A stretch of DNA of 64,000 nt from Paralvinella palmiformis (GCA_025642065.1 JAODUP010000547.1:180001-244000), one strand, 5' to 3'. Positions 27,101 through 38,895 are shown, numbered from the stretch's first letter. Notes: a model not told the origin generated them from the letters alone. Translations and numbers: made by a program.

Positions 27101-27165
27101 TTGTTGTACAGTGATTGTTGAGGTACGTACTCGTGGTGGTATTCTTGTTAGTTTTGTTGCGTATT
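24150..27165 (+). repeat. 106-bp satellite array, about 28 units
   Basis: The anchor GTTGATCTACATACCCGCGG occurs at 24165, 24271, 24377 and so on to 27011, giving 28 near-identical units plus a diverged edge unit. Most units are exactly 106 bp. Those between about 24801 and 25951 are 102-106 bp through small deletions (GGTGTT to GGGTT, TTAGTT to TGTT, loss of one base in GTGCTG). Early units carry GTACTG and later ones GTGCTG. Open frames occur only where 105-bp variants keep phase, so they are not genes. Confidence 0.97.
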
Positions 27166-27179
27166 AGTTGGTGAATCTT

Positions 27180-27212
27180 CTTAGATTATATAAATACACA
27201 CACACACACACA
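27180..27212. repeat. Short (CA)n tract next to the satellite
   Basis: About eight CA units with a GA extension; it marks the right border of the satellite. Confidence 0.7.
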
Positions 27213-27467
27213 GAGAGGGGGGTGGTGGTTTGGAAAAGTACTTAATAATAATAATAAGAAGAAGAATAATATACAAAATTTGTAAAGTGCCCTATATAAA
27301 GAGGTGTTTAACAAAATATATAATATAGATGTTTTTGTGTTTGGGAAGAAGTTTTTGTTTGAGGTAAGAAATGTTTGATTGGGGTAACATATGTTTGTGT
27401 TTTATGTTTATATAGAATGGCATGTGTTTGTCTAGGGTAACAAGTGCGTTCGAGCATGCGTATATAT

Positions 27468-27520
27468 ATGGTGATTAATGTTTTATGGCCACTTTTGTGC
27501 ACATGGTAGCTAAATGGGTC

Positions 27521-27522
<2 letters not shown>
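27468..27522 (-). mobile_element. SINE 3' fragment
   Basis: The minus strand contains TGTGCACAAAAGTGGCCATA then AAACATTAATCACC, the 3' end of the window's SINE family; it is interrupted by a (TA)n tract. Confidence 0.75.
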
Positions 27523-27599
<77 letters not shown>

Positions 27600-27600
27600 A
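27523..27600. repeat. (TA)n-(CA)n microsatellite
   Basis: About 33 TA units followed by CA. Confidence 0.96.
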
Positions 27601-27713
27601 ACAAACAAAACAAACATTTTAAAAGTGCCCTCTAGATTATGTCCTGAATGAGTTTGATCGGTTCGGACCTCATGTGCGAGCTATTATACACAGACTAAAA
27701 CACCACCATGGCA

Positions 27714-27716
<3 letters not shown>

Positions 27717-27770
<54 letters not shown>
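27717..27770. repeat. (TA)n microsatellite
   Basis: About 27 TA units. Confidence 0.96.
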
Positions 27771-27773
<3 letters not shown>

Positions 27774-27791
27774 ATAGTTTTCTGGCAACAA

Positions 27792-27884
27792 ACACCAGAT
27801 GGCGCCACCAACCTGTACCCGGCGTTAACAAGGTAAAGTGGTTAGATTAGGAAATCAATCTCGATAACTGGCGCCGCCTGGTGT
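27792..27884. promoter_or_regulatory. Inverted pair of CTCF-like motifs
   Basis: ACACCAGATGGCGCCA (27792-27807) and TGGCGCCGCCTGGTGT (27869-27884) are inverted copies with 14 of 16 bases matching. The first fits the CTCF core CCASYAGRKGGCRS at 13 of 14 positions. Binding is inferred; alternatively these are the ends of a 93-bp inverted-repeat unit. Confidence 0.35.
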
Positions 27885-29880
27885 CTTCTCTGGATTGGGC
27901 CGTGGGATATATCGTTAGCGGGTTCGGGCCAGGTGACGATATCGTTCCCTGGATCTTCGATCGATTTCACTTAATCAACGCTTCCATGTCTCAGTTGTCA
28001 CGTGGGACTGACGTTGAACAGTCTTGTATCAGTTATGTATTCGACACCGTGCCGTATGTAAAGCTAGCATTCCCAGAAGCTGAATTATATGGATCCATAA
28101 CGCAGTCTGGTGTTAGGAAGGATCCTGGACGCTCTACTAAGTCAGGGTACAAATAACGTTGAGATTGCTCGAGGTCAAATTGTCCATCGTATCGGTTAAA
28201 CGACTACCGGGCGAAATGGCGGAAATTTTATATTTATATTAATACTAAACACTAGCCCTCAACGGAAGGTTACTGATTTAGGAACTTAGAATATTAGATT
28301 ATTTCATAGAATAAACTATTTGTTATCGTGTGTACGATTTTGTTTACTGTTTGCTAAGTTTGATAATATATGATTGATGACTTGCCCGTCTGAGATAGAT
28401 AGATCTGTGAATATGCAGTAACAATGAACGCTAATGCTAACACTTATATATAGACGAATCTATACACTAAGTATCACACAGACATCAAATTATCAGCTTT
28501 ATTGGTGTGTTTACGTTTTGTTCGTAGGTTTCAGTCATGGTACTGAATTAAATTTTTGTTAGTACACATACAATTTAAGCAAACGTTTAGTACACATAAT
28601 AAAAATTTATATTAAAAATAATCTTCAATTGTTTATTAACTTATAATAGGAATAGGAGCTTTTTAGAATTGGCTTGTATGTCATCAGAATAACGCAAACA
28701 AGTTGACTTATTCATTTAATCAGGCAGTAGAGAACGATTCAAGCAAAACAAAACACATCATATACCAGTCAGTGGAAGTGTATTGATTAGAAGTTTGAAT
28801 ACAATTTAAAACAAAGCATAAAACAAACATATTTGCCTAATATTCCGAATCAAATACTATGACATGATACAATTGTAACTGCCTTACTTTAACTCTAGAA
28901 TGATGCGACGACAGTTATATGTAATAGTTTAGTTCAGACAGTGCGGCATCAATTGTATATTTAATATACACCCTGTATGAAATACAAGTAGATATTTAAC
29001 ATATTTGTATAAATAACTTATACATAATAATATTAACAGGTATTTAAATAATTGAATTAGAGAATAACTTATTTACAAGTAAATTAGAAAATAATGAATG
29101 AGCACAAGGACTAGCTTGGCTACAATATAGCATATTAAGCCTATTACCAACTGCATGGCACTAGCTTAAAAAGCTTATAAACATGGTAACGGAAATTTAA
29201 CGATTACACAATAAACACCAAACTCACCCAGTATGATAGTACCAGGGCATAGAGATGAGATGGACAGGATCACTGGTTTACCAAGGACTAGAAATTAATA
29301 TAACCAGGCCGCAGTGCTGATCATAAAACAAAACCAAGAATGTAGATCAGCTCAACCATTAATATATCAGTGACCATGTGAATGCTGATATACGCGTCTA
29401 ACAACAAGAGACATTTAATTAATTAAGAACACGCTTCAATTAATTCATAATTGCTTCAAGGCAATATAGAATAAAACTAACATGAAATAAACAAGTTGTT
29501 GTACTAGCCATTTATATAATCCTATGTTCCACAGTATTCCAGAATAATCGAAATTAAAATGTAGGCAAATATGTCACATGACTTGTTCGTTCAACGGCTT
29601 CGTGACCAACTAATGTTGGTCGCTAAAACATTTGAACACGTGACTCGCGCATTTTGCCTCCAGAAGGAATGAGCATGTGACTCGCTTGAATCAATAACAA
29701 ACCATAAAGTAAAATGAACTCATTTAAACCAAAGAAACAAGAATAATACGGCCAGAGACTACATACCATAATGTGTCATGACAACCAGCAATAATTTCTT
29801 AACAAATTAAAATTAGATTAGTCTGTGGACGAGAATGTCGTCCCGATATTTACCAGATAAATAAACAAACAATGAGAAGG
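27885..29880. other. Region without recognised gene, possible 3' flank of the gypsy-type element
   Basis: A 91-codon frame at 27881-28156 (+) has no known motif. 28170-29880 is AT-rich with no long frame. The downstream LTR of the element at 29883 should lie here but I could not define it. Confidence 0.35.
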
Positions 29881-29882
29881 GA

Positions 29883-30305
29883 CTAAGCTTTTATTCTAGA
29901 ACTACGCCTTGGTGCAGGCACAGGTCTTTCTACATGGGGTAACAATACCGGGGTTTCGTCATTAGATAAAACGTCACTATATGCAATCCCTATCTGTACA
30001 TGTTCATCCACATCAACAAGTACAGGTGTCGCAGGAGGGTCAGTCAGTACAGCTAGTAGAGGAGATTGTTCCACACTATCACCATGTATATGTTCGTCTC
30101 CACCAGTGCAATCATCAGGAAAAGGAGACTCAGTAGCCACTAATGTGTAATCTTCTTCACCAGAAGTATCTACTTCGTCAGTGCCAGTGTCGGGTGAATT
30201 CATAACAGTATTGGTCACAGTGTCTTCTTCAACAACATGTACATTGTCAACAGTATCTGGGGCATCGGTCTCATCAAGTGGCAGTGAACCTATAGGCAGC
30301 AGCAA
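29883..30305 (-). pseudogene. Gypsy-type pol C-terminal tail
   Basis: 140-codon open stretch rich in D, E, T and S, ending PVPAPRRSSRIKA. Acidic linkers with a basic end like this close the pol polyprotein in related elements. It is contiguous on the minus strand with the integrase C-terminal domain at 30384-30596. Confidence 0.7.
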
Positions 30306-30383
30306 ATTTCTATGGAGCGTTCTGGTTGTATCATCACCCGCTTCCCCCCTGACAACGTAGACTGGAACCTCCTTGTTCTGATG

Positions 30384-31180
30384 TTAAAGGATAACATAGA
30401 TATCGCTTTCCCATTTGTCACTGATTTTATGTTTCCCGTCAAATGCCACGATCTTAACTAGTACGCGGTGCCCAATTTTTACTACAACTCCCCGCTGTCG
30501 TTTGTCATAATGTAATTTTTGCTTCTGCTGCGATGAATTGGATGCATTGGATGCCAGGTTATAGACATGATCCAGCCGAGTCTTCAGCTTCAGCATGTAC
30601 TCACCATAATCTTGATGCTAGTCGGACTCACCATGAAGACTTAAAATGGCATCTATGGCAAGTTTAGGACAACTACCTAACATTATATTTATATGGTGTA
30701 AAACCAGTACTGTCGTGCCTCGTCCATTTATAGGCATACACAAGTGGACCCACTGCATACTTCCAATCGGTCTTCTGGGGTGGCTCCAACGTACCCAGCA
30801 TGTTAAACAACGTTCTGTTGAAGCGTTCGACAATTCGCTTCCCCCATTGGATGATATGGTGTTGTTCTTGACTTGACAAGTCCGGTCAATGTTCAGAGCT
30901 CTTATATGATATAACTTTCAAAGCTAGTCCCTTGATCTGAGTGAAGCTTCAGACGTAATCCACATGGAACTATGAAGCCATTACACGAGGACTCAGCTGT
31001 AGTTTTAGCGGTCTGATTCTTTGTCGGTATTGCAATAGCAAAGTTAGTAAAATGATAAGTTATTACTAGAATATTTTGGTAATCACCTTTGGAAAGTTCC
31101 AAAGACAAATACTCCATACAGACCAGTTCGAGGGGTTGCGTGGCGTGGATACTGACCAAAGGGGCTGGTTTACACGCCAA
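30384..31180 (-). pseudogene. Gypsy-type integrase remnant
   Basis: Three overlapping open stretches in different frames cover the integrase core and the C-terminal GPY/F-like domain. Visible are APLVSIHATQPLELV, LVITYHFTNFAIAIPTKNQT, LHSDQGTSFES, VERFNRTLFNMLGTLEP and TRHDSTGFTPYK. At least two frameshifts and a CMEYL substitution at the first catalytic position show that it is inactive. Confidence 0.88.
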
Positions 31181-31249
31181 TCAGATGGTACAATATCATT
31201 ATATATGTCAATGTCACCTGGACAATCATTTGCAGTCATGCACAGAGTC

Positions 31250-31911
31250 TCAGTGCAGGGATGAACGATCTGCATACCAACATATGGTACGGATAGTTTC
31301 ATTCCGGATCTCGGTAAAGCCCATACCATCTTGGAAGGGTAGACGTGATAATCCATCTGCGTCACTGTTAGATTTACCAGATTTATACCGTATGGTGAAG
31401 TTGTATAAACTGGGAGAGGATATCCATCGCTGACCCAAATAATCTGTCAGAAGGTTATTGTCAGTGAAGACAACACATGTATTACAAGTAATCAAGTAAT
31501 CGGAAAACATCTGGGTAATTGCCAATTTTACTGCCAAACATGCCAGTTTATGTACCGGATAGTTTCGTTCGGCTTTGGAGAGTCATCGGAAGGCATAGCT
31601 AATGATTCGATCATGTCCACCAAATAGAGAACTGTAGCAAGTCCAATCATGCTAGCATCTGTCAAAATTTGTGTAAATGCTAAGCATTCCTTTAGAGTAC
31701 CGAATGCTTGTTGTTGTTGTTGTTCACCCCAGTTGAATTTGCTATTGGTGTCTTTGACTACTGGTTTGCGCTGTTTCGACTTATGTTTTCCTCTGATATC
31801 CTGAATGATCTCATTAAACGGTCCAATAGTGTTGGCGTAATCTTTTACTAATCGTCTGTAATATCCACTAAATCCTAGGAATCTACCGATATCTCTACTT
31901 GAATGGAGCAT
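31250..31911 (-). pseudogene. Gypsy-type RT thumb and RNase H remnant
   Basis: 31528-31911 carries the RT thumb and RNase H start; 31250-31537 carries the RNase H middle and end with DADGLSRLP. A short deletion around ILTDAS...YLVD breaks the domain. Confidence 0.88.
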
Positions 31912-32093
31912 AGTTATTCAAATGGACACTGTGTTTTACCAAACTGGTTAGACCCATATCCATATCAGCAGTTTAAAATATATCGCTAAGGTCGGATACA
32001 AGCTTTGTTGCCAAATGTCGCTCATCAGCTGTTAGGTTAGCTGGACCGAGGTCAACCAATTTTTGTGCAAATTGCGATCACGACCTGAGGTAT

Positions 32094-32108
32094 ACACGCA
32101 CACACACG

Positions 32109-32158
<50 letters not shown>
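32094..32158. repeat. (CA)n-(TA)n microsatellite
   Basis: CA to 32122, TA to 32157. Confidence 0.95.
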
Positions 32159-32161
<3 letters not shown>

Positions 32162-32610
32162 ATACCCCGCTTTACGTCATTTCGGCCTACGTCAAATTCT
32201 CATATAGGTCACTTTTCTAGAGTAAATTTCAATTCAGCGAAAGTCATTACGTCCGACGTTACGTCACCCAGCTACGTCACCGACGTCATAATAAAAGGAC
32301 GTGAAATAAATAAATTAACGATAAAAGATAAAAGAAGCTAAAACAATTTAAAATGCAATATAAACACATTAGAACATTAAAAGAAATGTATATACAATAA
32401 ATATTTACATTATGTCCGGTTTACGTCAAACACCGGGCGGGTTACGTCATAGCTTTTGAACCAATTAATGAGGTACTGAGGGATATGATTATATTCTGGG
32501 GGGTTTTCTGGCATAAACACAATGTTGGTTATTTTAACGTTTTCTAACGCGCCCGATAAAGTCTCTGTCCAGTGAGTTAATCTATATATGTTTATTGTAG
32601 ATTCACACAC
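32157..32610 (-). mobile_element. Tigger/pogo-like remnant with repeated TACGTCA words
   Basis: Starts at a TA run with AGTAATACCCCGCTTTACGT and carries about eight TACGTCA/GACGTCA words in 290 bp, in the manner of Tigger termini. The minus-strand frame 32410-32610 contains LSGALENVKITNIVFMPEN, which resembles the segment before the last catalytic Asp of pogo-type DDE transposases. Assignment is tentative. Confidence 0.4.
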
Positions 32611-33351
32611 GAGTGAGTGAGTGAATGAGTGAGTTCATCTATATGTGGTTATTGTAGCTTCATACACGAGTGAGTGAGTGAGTCAGTGAGTCGGGGGGGG
32701 AAGTTAATCTATATGCGTTTATTATAGCTTCACACACAAATGAGTGAGTGGATTTATCTATATGTGTTTATTGCAGTGAGTGAGTCAGTTCATCTCTATT
32801 GCTTTATTGTAGCTTCACCAAGAAGAGTGAGAGAGAGAGAGAAAGAGAGAGAGAGAGCTAAAGTTGTAGTCAGACAATGTTGTCATGCTCCGCCTTTGGT
32901 GGGAGAATTTTCTTTTATCGGGATAGTCTAGCTAAGAGAGTACTTAAAGTAGATAAGTAGGTGTGATTCTATGAGTGCTTGATCAACGAATGAAATTGCA
33001 AGACGTATTCTAAGCTATGTTTATAATTGTAGAAATGTGAGTTACACTCAGCGTCCGTGAGACCTGATTACATAATCGTATTTTATTTGATCACGGAGTC
33101 GACTACAATAAGACAAACCACATTTGATATATTTTATTTATATGTCATCGTTGAAACGTGTGCAATGACAAATAAATACGGTCTTATAAAAGTCGTTATT
33201 TAGTTAACTGTCCAGATTTCATGTTCTCCACTTCCACTACAACTCTATACAATTAACACAAACACCATTAACATTTATAACTGATTTAGCACATGCTTCA
33301 TCGAAATAACATTTGAGAGACCCCTAGAGAATCTCTTAAAACGATCACATT
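32611..33351. other. GAGT-rich and (GA)n DNA, then AT-rich, no gene
   Basis: GAGTGAGTGAGT tracts recur three times at 32610-32790 together with 'TATGTGGTTATTGTAGCTTCA' -like phrases, forming a loose ~95-bp repeat; (GA)n follows at 32826-32857. Nothing else recognised. Confidence 0.45.
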
Positions 33352-33547
33352 ACCCTCCGTGGTCAAACTGGTAGCGCGTTGGATCGCAGATCACTGCCAC
33401 CCCCGTTCAAATCGCGGCGTGGACATATCTGAAGGGTGTTTCATATTTAGCTTAGCTTCATTACCGTTGGAGGTCGCTCGGCCCATTTAGCCGAGCATGT
33501 GCACAAAATTGGCCGTAAAATATCAATCATCATCATCATTATCATTA
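33352..33547 (+). mobile_element. tRNA-derived SINE, full-length copy
   Basis: Head CCTCCGTGGTCAAACTGGTA then GCGCGTTGG (A-box region) and CCGTTCAAATCGC (B-box region). The shared body with GAAGGGTGTTTCAT and TTGGAGGTCGCTCGGCCCAT follows, and the 3' (ATC)n tail. Confidence 0.9.
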
Positions 33548-34359
33548 CAACACTGCTACCTAGCGGATAAAATGGGTACACGAATATAACGAACTCGTTA
33601 GCTACTCTCACAATAGTTGGTTATAAGAGTATTTATTGCACCCTTAAAGTATTTATTGCACACTCTTAAGGTATTAGTTGCACACAGCTCTTATAATATA
33701 AAACATTCTCCTAGTCAACATTTACTTCTTTTTATATAATATGAGTTCAATTTATGAGATAACAGAAGCAGACAATATACAATATAGCGACACATCATTG
33801 TCATATATGTTTATAACATTTCAACAGAATAAACTTTTTTTTCCTGATGTAAATTAGCTCGATATAAATTGATTGATCATATTCTCTAAACTCAGTAGAA
33901 ATAACTAATGTTACATATTTATTCCGTAAGTAACAACACATGATCCTATAATAAAAATATAAACGTTTGGCTATTTAAAGTGTTTTAACTTAAATAAATT
34001 ATATAATAAGGCATCTTGTACAGACTTTGGAATAATGGATTCCTGTATCTTAGTAATTTACTTTGCAATGGTTATTATTCTTATATCGGAAACCATAATT
34101 TTGTAAACGAATGTATTTAGTTGGTGAGCACTTGGTTGAAAGAAAATTGAACTCAAAACATCATCCTGATTGTGTATACATATATTCCTACAGACACAAC
34201 ATTTCTATTCTTTACAAATAAAGCATCGTGATTCTTATGACATTCAACACGTGAAACATTAAAAATACAACTGTCAATGAGAGAAGCAGGATGAGAAAGA
34301 ATAATTCGCTAGGTGTCTCCGGAATGCAAAGATATGTTGTACTGTTTTTATCCGCTCTC
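33548..34359. other. AT-rich region, no feature recognised
   Basis: A small repeat of TATTTATTGCACxCTTAA occurs three times at 33630-33690. Otherwise nothing. Confidence 0.4.
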
Positions 34360-34605
34360 GTTTATTTGATAATGGTGCAGGGTTCCTTTTATTTAAAGCC
34401 GGTGCCGGGTTCCTTTTATTTGATGCTGGTGCAGGATTCCTTTTATTTAATGCTGGTGCAGGGTTCCTTTTATTTGATGTTGGTGCGTGATTCCTGTTAT
34501 TTGATGTTGGTTCAGGGTTCCTGTTATTTTATGCTGGTGCAGGGTTCCTTTTATTTAATGCTAGTTCGGTGGCCTATTTATTTAATGTTGGCTTAGGGGT
34601 ACGCA
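34360..34605 (+). repeat. 27-bp minisatellite, ~9 units
   Basis: Unit TTCCTTTTATTTGATGCTGG plus TGCAGGG in nine variable copies. Because 27 is a multiple of three it stays open and gives a tandem GSFYLMLVQ peptide at 34291-34596. No sign that it is a gene. Confidence 0.9.
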
Positions 34606-35080
34606 GCTTCCACTCGAATGTAACCTTACGAAACTCCTTGATCAGGTATAGATTACTCCACATTGATTTGCAACGATAGAGAACAAACATACATATAATC
34701 AAACAGGCACACATTCACAAGTTTAATCATATTGTACCAAATGAATTATATTATACTGACAATTCATATTACTCAACATAATTGTTATACTAATGTAGTT
34801 CGAATGTTAACACAGTTATATTAATTGTTTGTATTAAAGCTATGTAATAATATCATGCTAAGAGCGTTCTATTGATATTGTCAAACATAATCATGTTCCA
34901 AAACTATTCCCTCGGAAGGCTTGATGTATACATGTTTCCACGTGACTTCAAGGGTTTAGGGGTGGTCAGTTCTCCAATATCCTATTTTCCACAAAGCGTG
35001 AAACGATATACGAAAGCTTCTTAAGAAGAATATGACATAGGTATGTTGACCCTAAAACAGCTCTATTTAATATGTTACAT
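34606..35080. other. AT-rich region, no feature recognised
   Basis: Nothing recognised. Confidence 0.4.
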
Positions 35081-35084
35081 TAGA

Positions 35085-35103
35085 TGAGAGAGAGTGAGTG
35101 AGT

Positions 35104-35134
<31 letters not shown>

Positions 35135-35139
35135 GTAGA

Positions 35140-35182
<43 letters not shown>
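35085..35182. repeat. (GA)n microsatellite
   Basis: GA repeats with GAGT and GATA interruptions. Confidence 0.94.
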
Positions 35183-35183
<1 letters not shown>

Positions 35184-36125
35184 GTGTTTATGGTGTTCTC
35201 CACGAATGTGAAATATTTTGCTGGAATATATGCCCTACTTGCAAGAAGGTAAAGGTAAACACCTTCTTTAATCAGCCATTAATTTATATTTGTACACTGA
35301 GTCCTATATGAGGCTGTAATCCCTCAATCCATGTAAATATCGTACCGTATCCTGCCTCTAGTCGACATTTGATCATATATGTTGACATGTCTGTAAGCCA
35401 ATATCAAAATAAAAGAAAACCGATGACTACTAATTTTGTTCACAATGGATAGTGATTTTGTATGCCAAAACCAGACGGTACAATTCAATCTCATTTTGAG
35501 TGCTTATTTTCTTTACTGCGGATGGCGACTCTGCGATAAATCAAACTGCAAAATCTATGGTAGTCTAATGTATGTGGCCAAACCAGACTGAATAACGCAA
35601 TTTCGTCCTGCCCACAGGGGAAAGTGTAATTCTATTTGCGATAAAACCAGACTGGACAAAACCAGACTATATGACCCAAGTGCAATTTTGCCAACGGTAA
35701 TTAATTGGCACACAGCATGGGTAGGTCTATATTAAATATATCTTAGGAATCGTGTAGCTCGGAAATTAAAAACGATTTGGGACTTTAGCTTTAATATGAG
35801 CAACCATACTAGAAGTGTTCATTACTTGTTGATGAGGAAATTCAACGCTATCGATCTGTTGACAGTTACAGTATGGGCATATCTACAGGTACCAGTATAA
35901 AATAGTCATGATACAAAACCACATAACGACACAGGAGTGAATTATGGTAAGAAGAGGGGCCCATGTTGTCTTAAAATAGACTGAATTATCACTTTAACTA
36001 AGTTGTCTAATCATCTGTAAAAAAAACAGTCAATGAATCTTTGTCTTATCATTAAAGTTTATTAATTCATGTATATTGTTGTCATGAGAGTATAATGTAT
36101 CCTTGTAGAATTTGATCATATTTTA

Positions 36126-36128
<3 letters not shown>
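35183..36128. other. AT-rich region with dispersed AAACCAGAC words
   Basis: AAACCAGAC occurs four times between 35467 and 35670; no gene recognised. Confidence 0.35.

Positions 36129-36199
<71 letters not shown>
36129..36199. repeat. (TA)n microsatellite
   Basis: About 35 TA units. Confidence 0.96.
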
Positions 36200-36206
<7 letters not shown>

Positions 36207-36645
36207 GTTCTAGTTATTCACCTCTATCTAATATCATGGCAATGTTATTAATGTTTTAGTAATAATATATAAATGTTCACTAAATGTCAAACTATGTTGC
36301 ACCTATATTATAAATTGCCAGACAAATTACTTGATTTTTATTATTTAGATGAGTACTTACCCTTGTTCTTGTTCACATTGAAAGGACATGCATATACACG
36401 TGTAATTGAAGGATACGAAAAGGGTAGGAGATGGACAAAGGTCTAAATGTCTTCTCTTACTAACCTGCCTTCATCTATCACATATTCATTAAAATTACCA
36501 TTTTATTTTGCTAAGTGACTACCAAATATGGTCCATTAGTGGTCCTTTAAGTTAACCTTTAGTGTATTTTAGTAATTGTTATGATAATAATGATGAGATG
36601 ATGATGATGATGACGTTGTTATGATGGTGATATAACAACTACTCG

Positions 36646-36770
36646 ATGTCCTAACCAGTTAGACGGTTGGCCACAGATCTGGAGCATCTGGATTCAAATC
36701 CCGGCTAGGCTGGGTTACATCTTTTACTTTGGCTCGTTAATTTTGGAGGTCGCTCGGTCCACAAAACAGG
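36646..36770 (+). mobile_element. tRNA-derived SINE, short copy
   Basis: Head CCTAACCAGTTAGACGGTTG, B-box-like GGATTCAAATCCC, then the shared body word TTTGGAGGTCGCTCGGTCCA. It ends early, before the usual 3' end. Confidence 0.75.
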
Positions 36771-36819
36771 GGGGGGGACCAGCAACATTAACAACATTAA
36801 CTACTATAACTACCACTTC

Positions 36820-36882
36820 TACTACTCCTACTTCTACTACTACTACTACTACTACTACTAATAATAATAATAATAATAATCT
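36820..36882. repeat. (ACT)n-(AAT)n microsatellite
   Basis: ACT units followed by AAT units. Confidence 0.93.
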
Positions 36883-36986
36883 TTAACACTAATTATTTTA
36901 TTTACTGCGGGATCATCATATACTGAAGAATCAAAATTATCTGGGTTGTTTATTTTTAATGATACACAAGAAAATAATTATAATAT

Positions 36987-36991
<5 letters not shown>

Positions 36992-37059
<68 letters not shown>
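36992..37059. repeat. (TA)n microsatellite
   Basis: About 34 TA units. Confidence 0.96.
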
Positions 37060-37063
<4 letters not shown>

Positions 37064-37449
37064 TAATACAGGTTTTCTACGAGTATTAACGAGCCGGATT
37101 ATCAAAGTTTTATATTCAGAATTTTCGTTTTATTCGAAACAATAAATACTTTGAAATATCTAAAAGAGTAGGAGAAAGAAAAAAATATAGAAATTTATTC
37201 CATTCAGCTTTATGCAAAATTAATTGTTACAATACAGATTGATTATATTCCAAACTCCATATCTCAGAAGTGATGAAAGGTCGCAGTTCAAGAAGGAAGA
37301 TGACGTGTGGAAAATATGACTTTATGACGTATGTAGAGATCATCTCACATCCTATATACCATAAAAAATGTAGGATCAAATAAAACAAACAATTACACAA
37401 CTTAAGTTATATATTGTGTCCTCACCTGTACAGTTTATTTACGATAACA
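37060..37449. other. AT-rich region, no feature recognised
   Basis: Nothing recognised apart from an (AC)-rich edge. Confidence 0.4.
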
Positions 37450-37820
37450 CCCCCCCCCACACACACACACACCCACACACACACACACAACACACACACA
37501 GACACACACACCCACCCACCCACACACACACACACAACACACCTCTGTCAGGTCATTGTCACAGAAGACAGGCAGGTGTGTTGTTCTGATTGAGTTCGTC
37601 TCTGTTTGTCTTTCTGTCATCAGATATATTAGATTGGTTTTCTTGATGATATTTTGGCTTCTTCTCGTATATTATCTGGACACATCTAGAAACACTAAGA
37701 AGATTAAATGATAAATCACACCCACCCCTTCTTTATGTCTTTATTTTGTCTTCCCTGTGTTAATATCTATTACTGTTACACTTCGTATCCACCCATCCAT
37801 CCATCCATCCATCCATCCAT
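37450..37820 (+). repeat. Left arm of a ~10-kb inverted repeat
   Basis: (CA)n at 37450-37542, then ~270 unique bp (37546-37817), then (CCAT)n. The unique part is the reverse complement of 47130-47401, with only a few differences seen (for example GATTGAGTTCG against GGTTGAGATCG). Markers: GGTCATTGTCACAGAAGACA and CTTTATGTCTTTATTTTGTC. Confidence 0.93.
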
Positions 37821-38144
37821 TTCTCATTCCCAGATCAATCTATGGTATATTATTTATGATTCTAGTGTGTCTGGTATTTAAGCTAAACAAATTAATTCCT
37901 TTGTCCATATTACTCCAAATCAGTTCATATTACTCTATATTACTCTGTATCACAACATGTCATTTAGTATCGTATATCACTCCACATTACTCATGTAATA
38001 TTTAGTACACATAGAGTATATATATTAAGTATAGTTGTATTTGCTTACATGGGGTATGTGGGGTGAGTGTGCACCTATTGATAAGTCAATACACATGTAC
38101 TCGTTTTACGCCTCACTGTATTGAGACGGGTGCGTGTGTGTGCG

Positions 38145-38147
<3 letters not shown>
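37821..38147. other. AT-rich region, no feature recognised
   Basis: Several TATTACTC-type words; no gene. Confidence 0.4.
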
Positions 38148-38223
<76 letters not shown>

Positions 38224-38245
38224 TTGTGTGTGTGTGTGTGCCAGT
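38148..38245. repeat. (TA)n-(CT)n-(GT)n microsatellite
   Basis: TA to 38187, CT to 38217, GT to 38240. Confidence 0.95.
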
Positions 38246-38895
38246 CCACTATACCAGACATCTGGAATCTGGAATCAACACCCGACTAGGACTTCCTACC
38301 TGTCTGATAACTTACCGTTTATTGATGCTCAATTTAGCTGACTCAGCATATTTCTCCGCAATATCCTATCTTGTCATTGAGTTAGCATCAGTATCTTGGT
38401 ATCTGTTACTTCCAAGAATTACCCATCGTCATCTTATATGTATCAACCACGTTACAGTATTTATTGTCTATGTCTAATCTACGATAATAATTTCACATTC
38501 TGTTTTGTTTTTCTTCTTCAAGAATGATCTGTTATTGTATAATGTTAACGAGATGGATGTATTTTGTTCAGAATAAATACAGTTTACACAATTAATGGCT
38601 AAATAAAATGTGTAAAATATTTCTGTTTATTTTGTTGTGTGTCTTTCTCCAGAACAACACCGATATCCAGATAGTCTAACATCCTATTATATGTAGTAGT
38701 TTTACTATAAGCCGGGATCCGGATCATTTGACTTGCCTATTCTCAAGTACAGACACGGCTACTTTCGTTTTCAATGCCAAGGACAAATCCGTATAAACAC
38801 CTGAGATGGCCGCTTTGTGCCATTGTCGGCTATTATGCTCTATCAATGTCTGACCCTGGTATTTAATTCTTGGCCCCACTACTTTATTAAAAACA

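Larger units (their letters stand above)
29883..32072 (-). mobile_element. Ty3/gypsy-type retrotransposon pol remnant, internally deleted
   Basis: Read on the minus strand from 32072 downward. First comes the protease-RT linker (DMDMGLTSLVKH). Then, with the reverse transcriptase palm missing, the RT thumb (GRFLGFSGYYRRLVKDY) and RNase H pieces (ILTDAS, VFTDNN, YKSGKSNSDADGLSRLP). Integrase core follows (QPLELVCMEYLSLE, LHSDQGTSFES, VERFNRTL), then the integrase C-terminal domain (GHRVLVKIVAFDGKHKI) and an acidic tail ending in RRSSRIKA and a stop. The polymerase YxDD motif and the integrase zinc-binding N-terminus are absent. The first integrase Asp is replaced by Glu. Frames are broken at several points. 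No LTRs were defined. Confidence 0.9.

Noticed and set aside
27881..28156. 91-codon frame next to the CTCF-like pair
   Set aside because: No known domain; start lies inside the inverted-repeat motif; no supporting splice sites recognised.
29883..32072. Intact endogenous retrovirus with envelope
   Set aside because: No envelope-like frame downstream, several pol deletions and no definable LTRs; it is a decayed gypsy-type remnant.
33352..33430. Functional tRNA gene
   Set aside because: A- and B-box-like words are present, but no complete cloverleaf can be drawn and the segment continues into the SINE body; it is a retroposon head.
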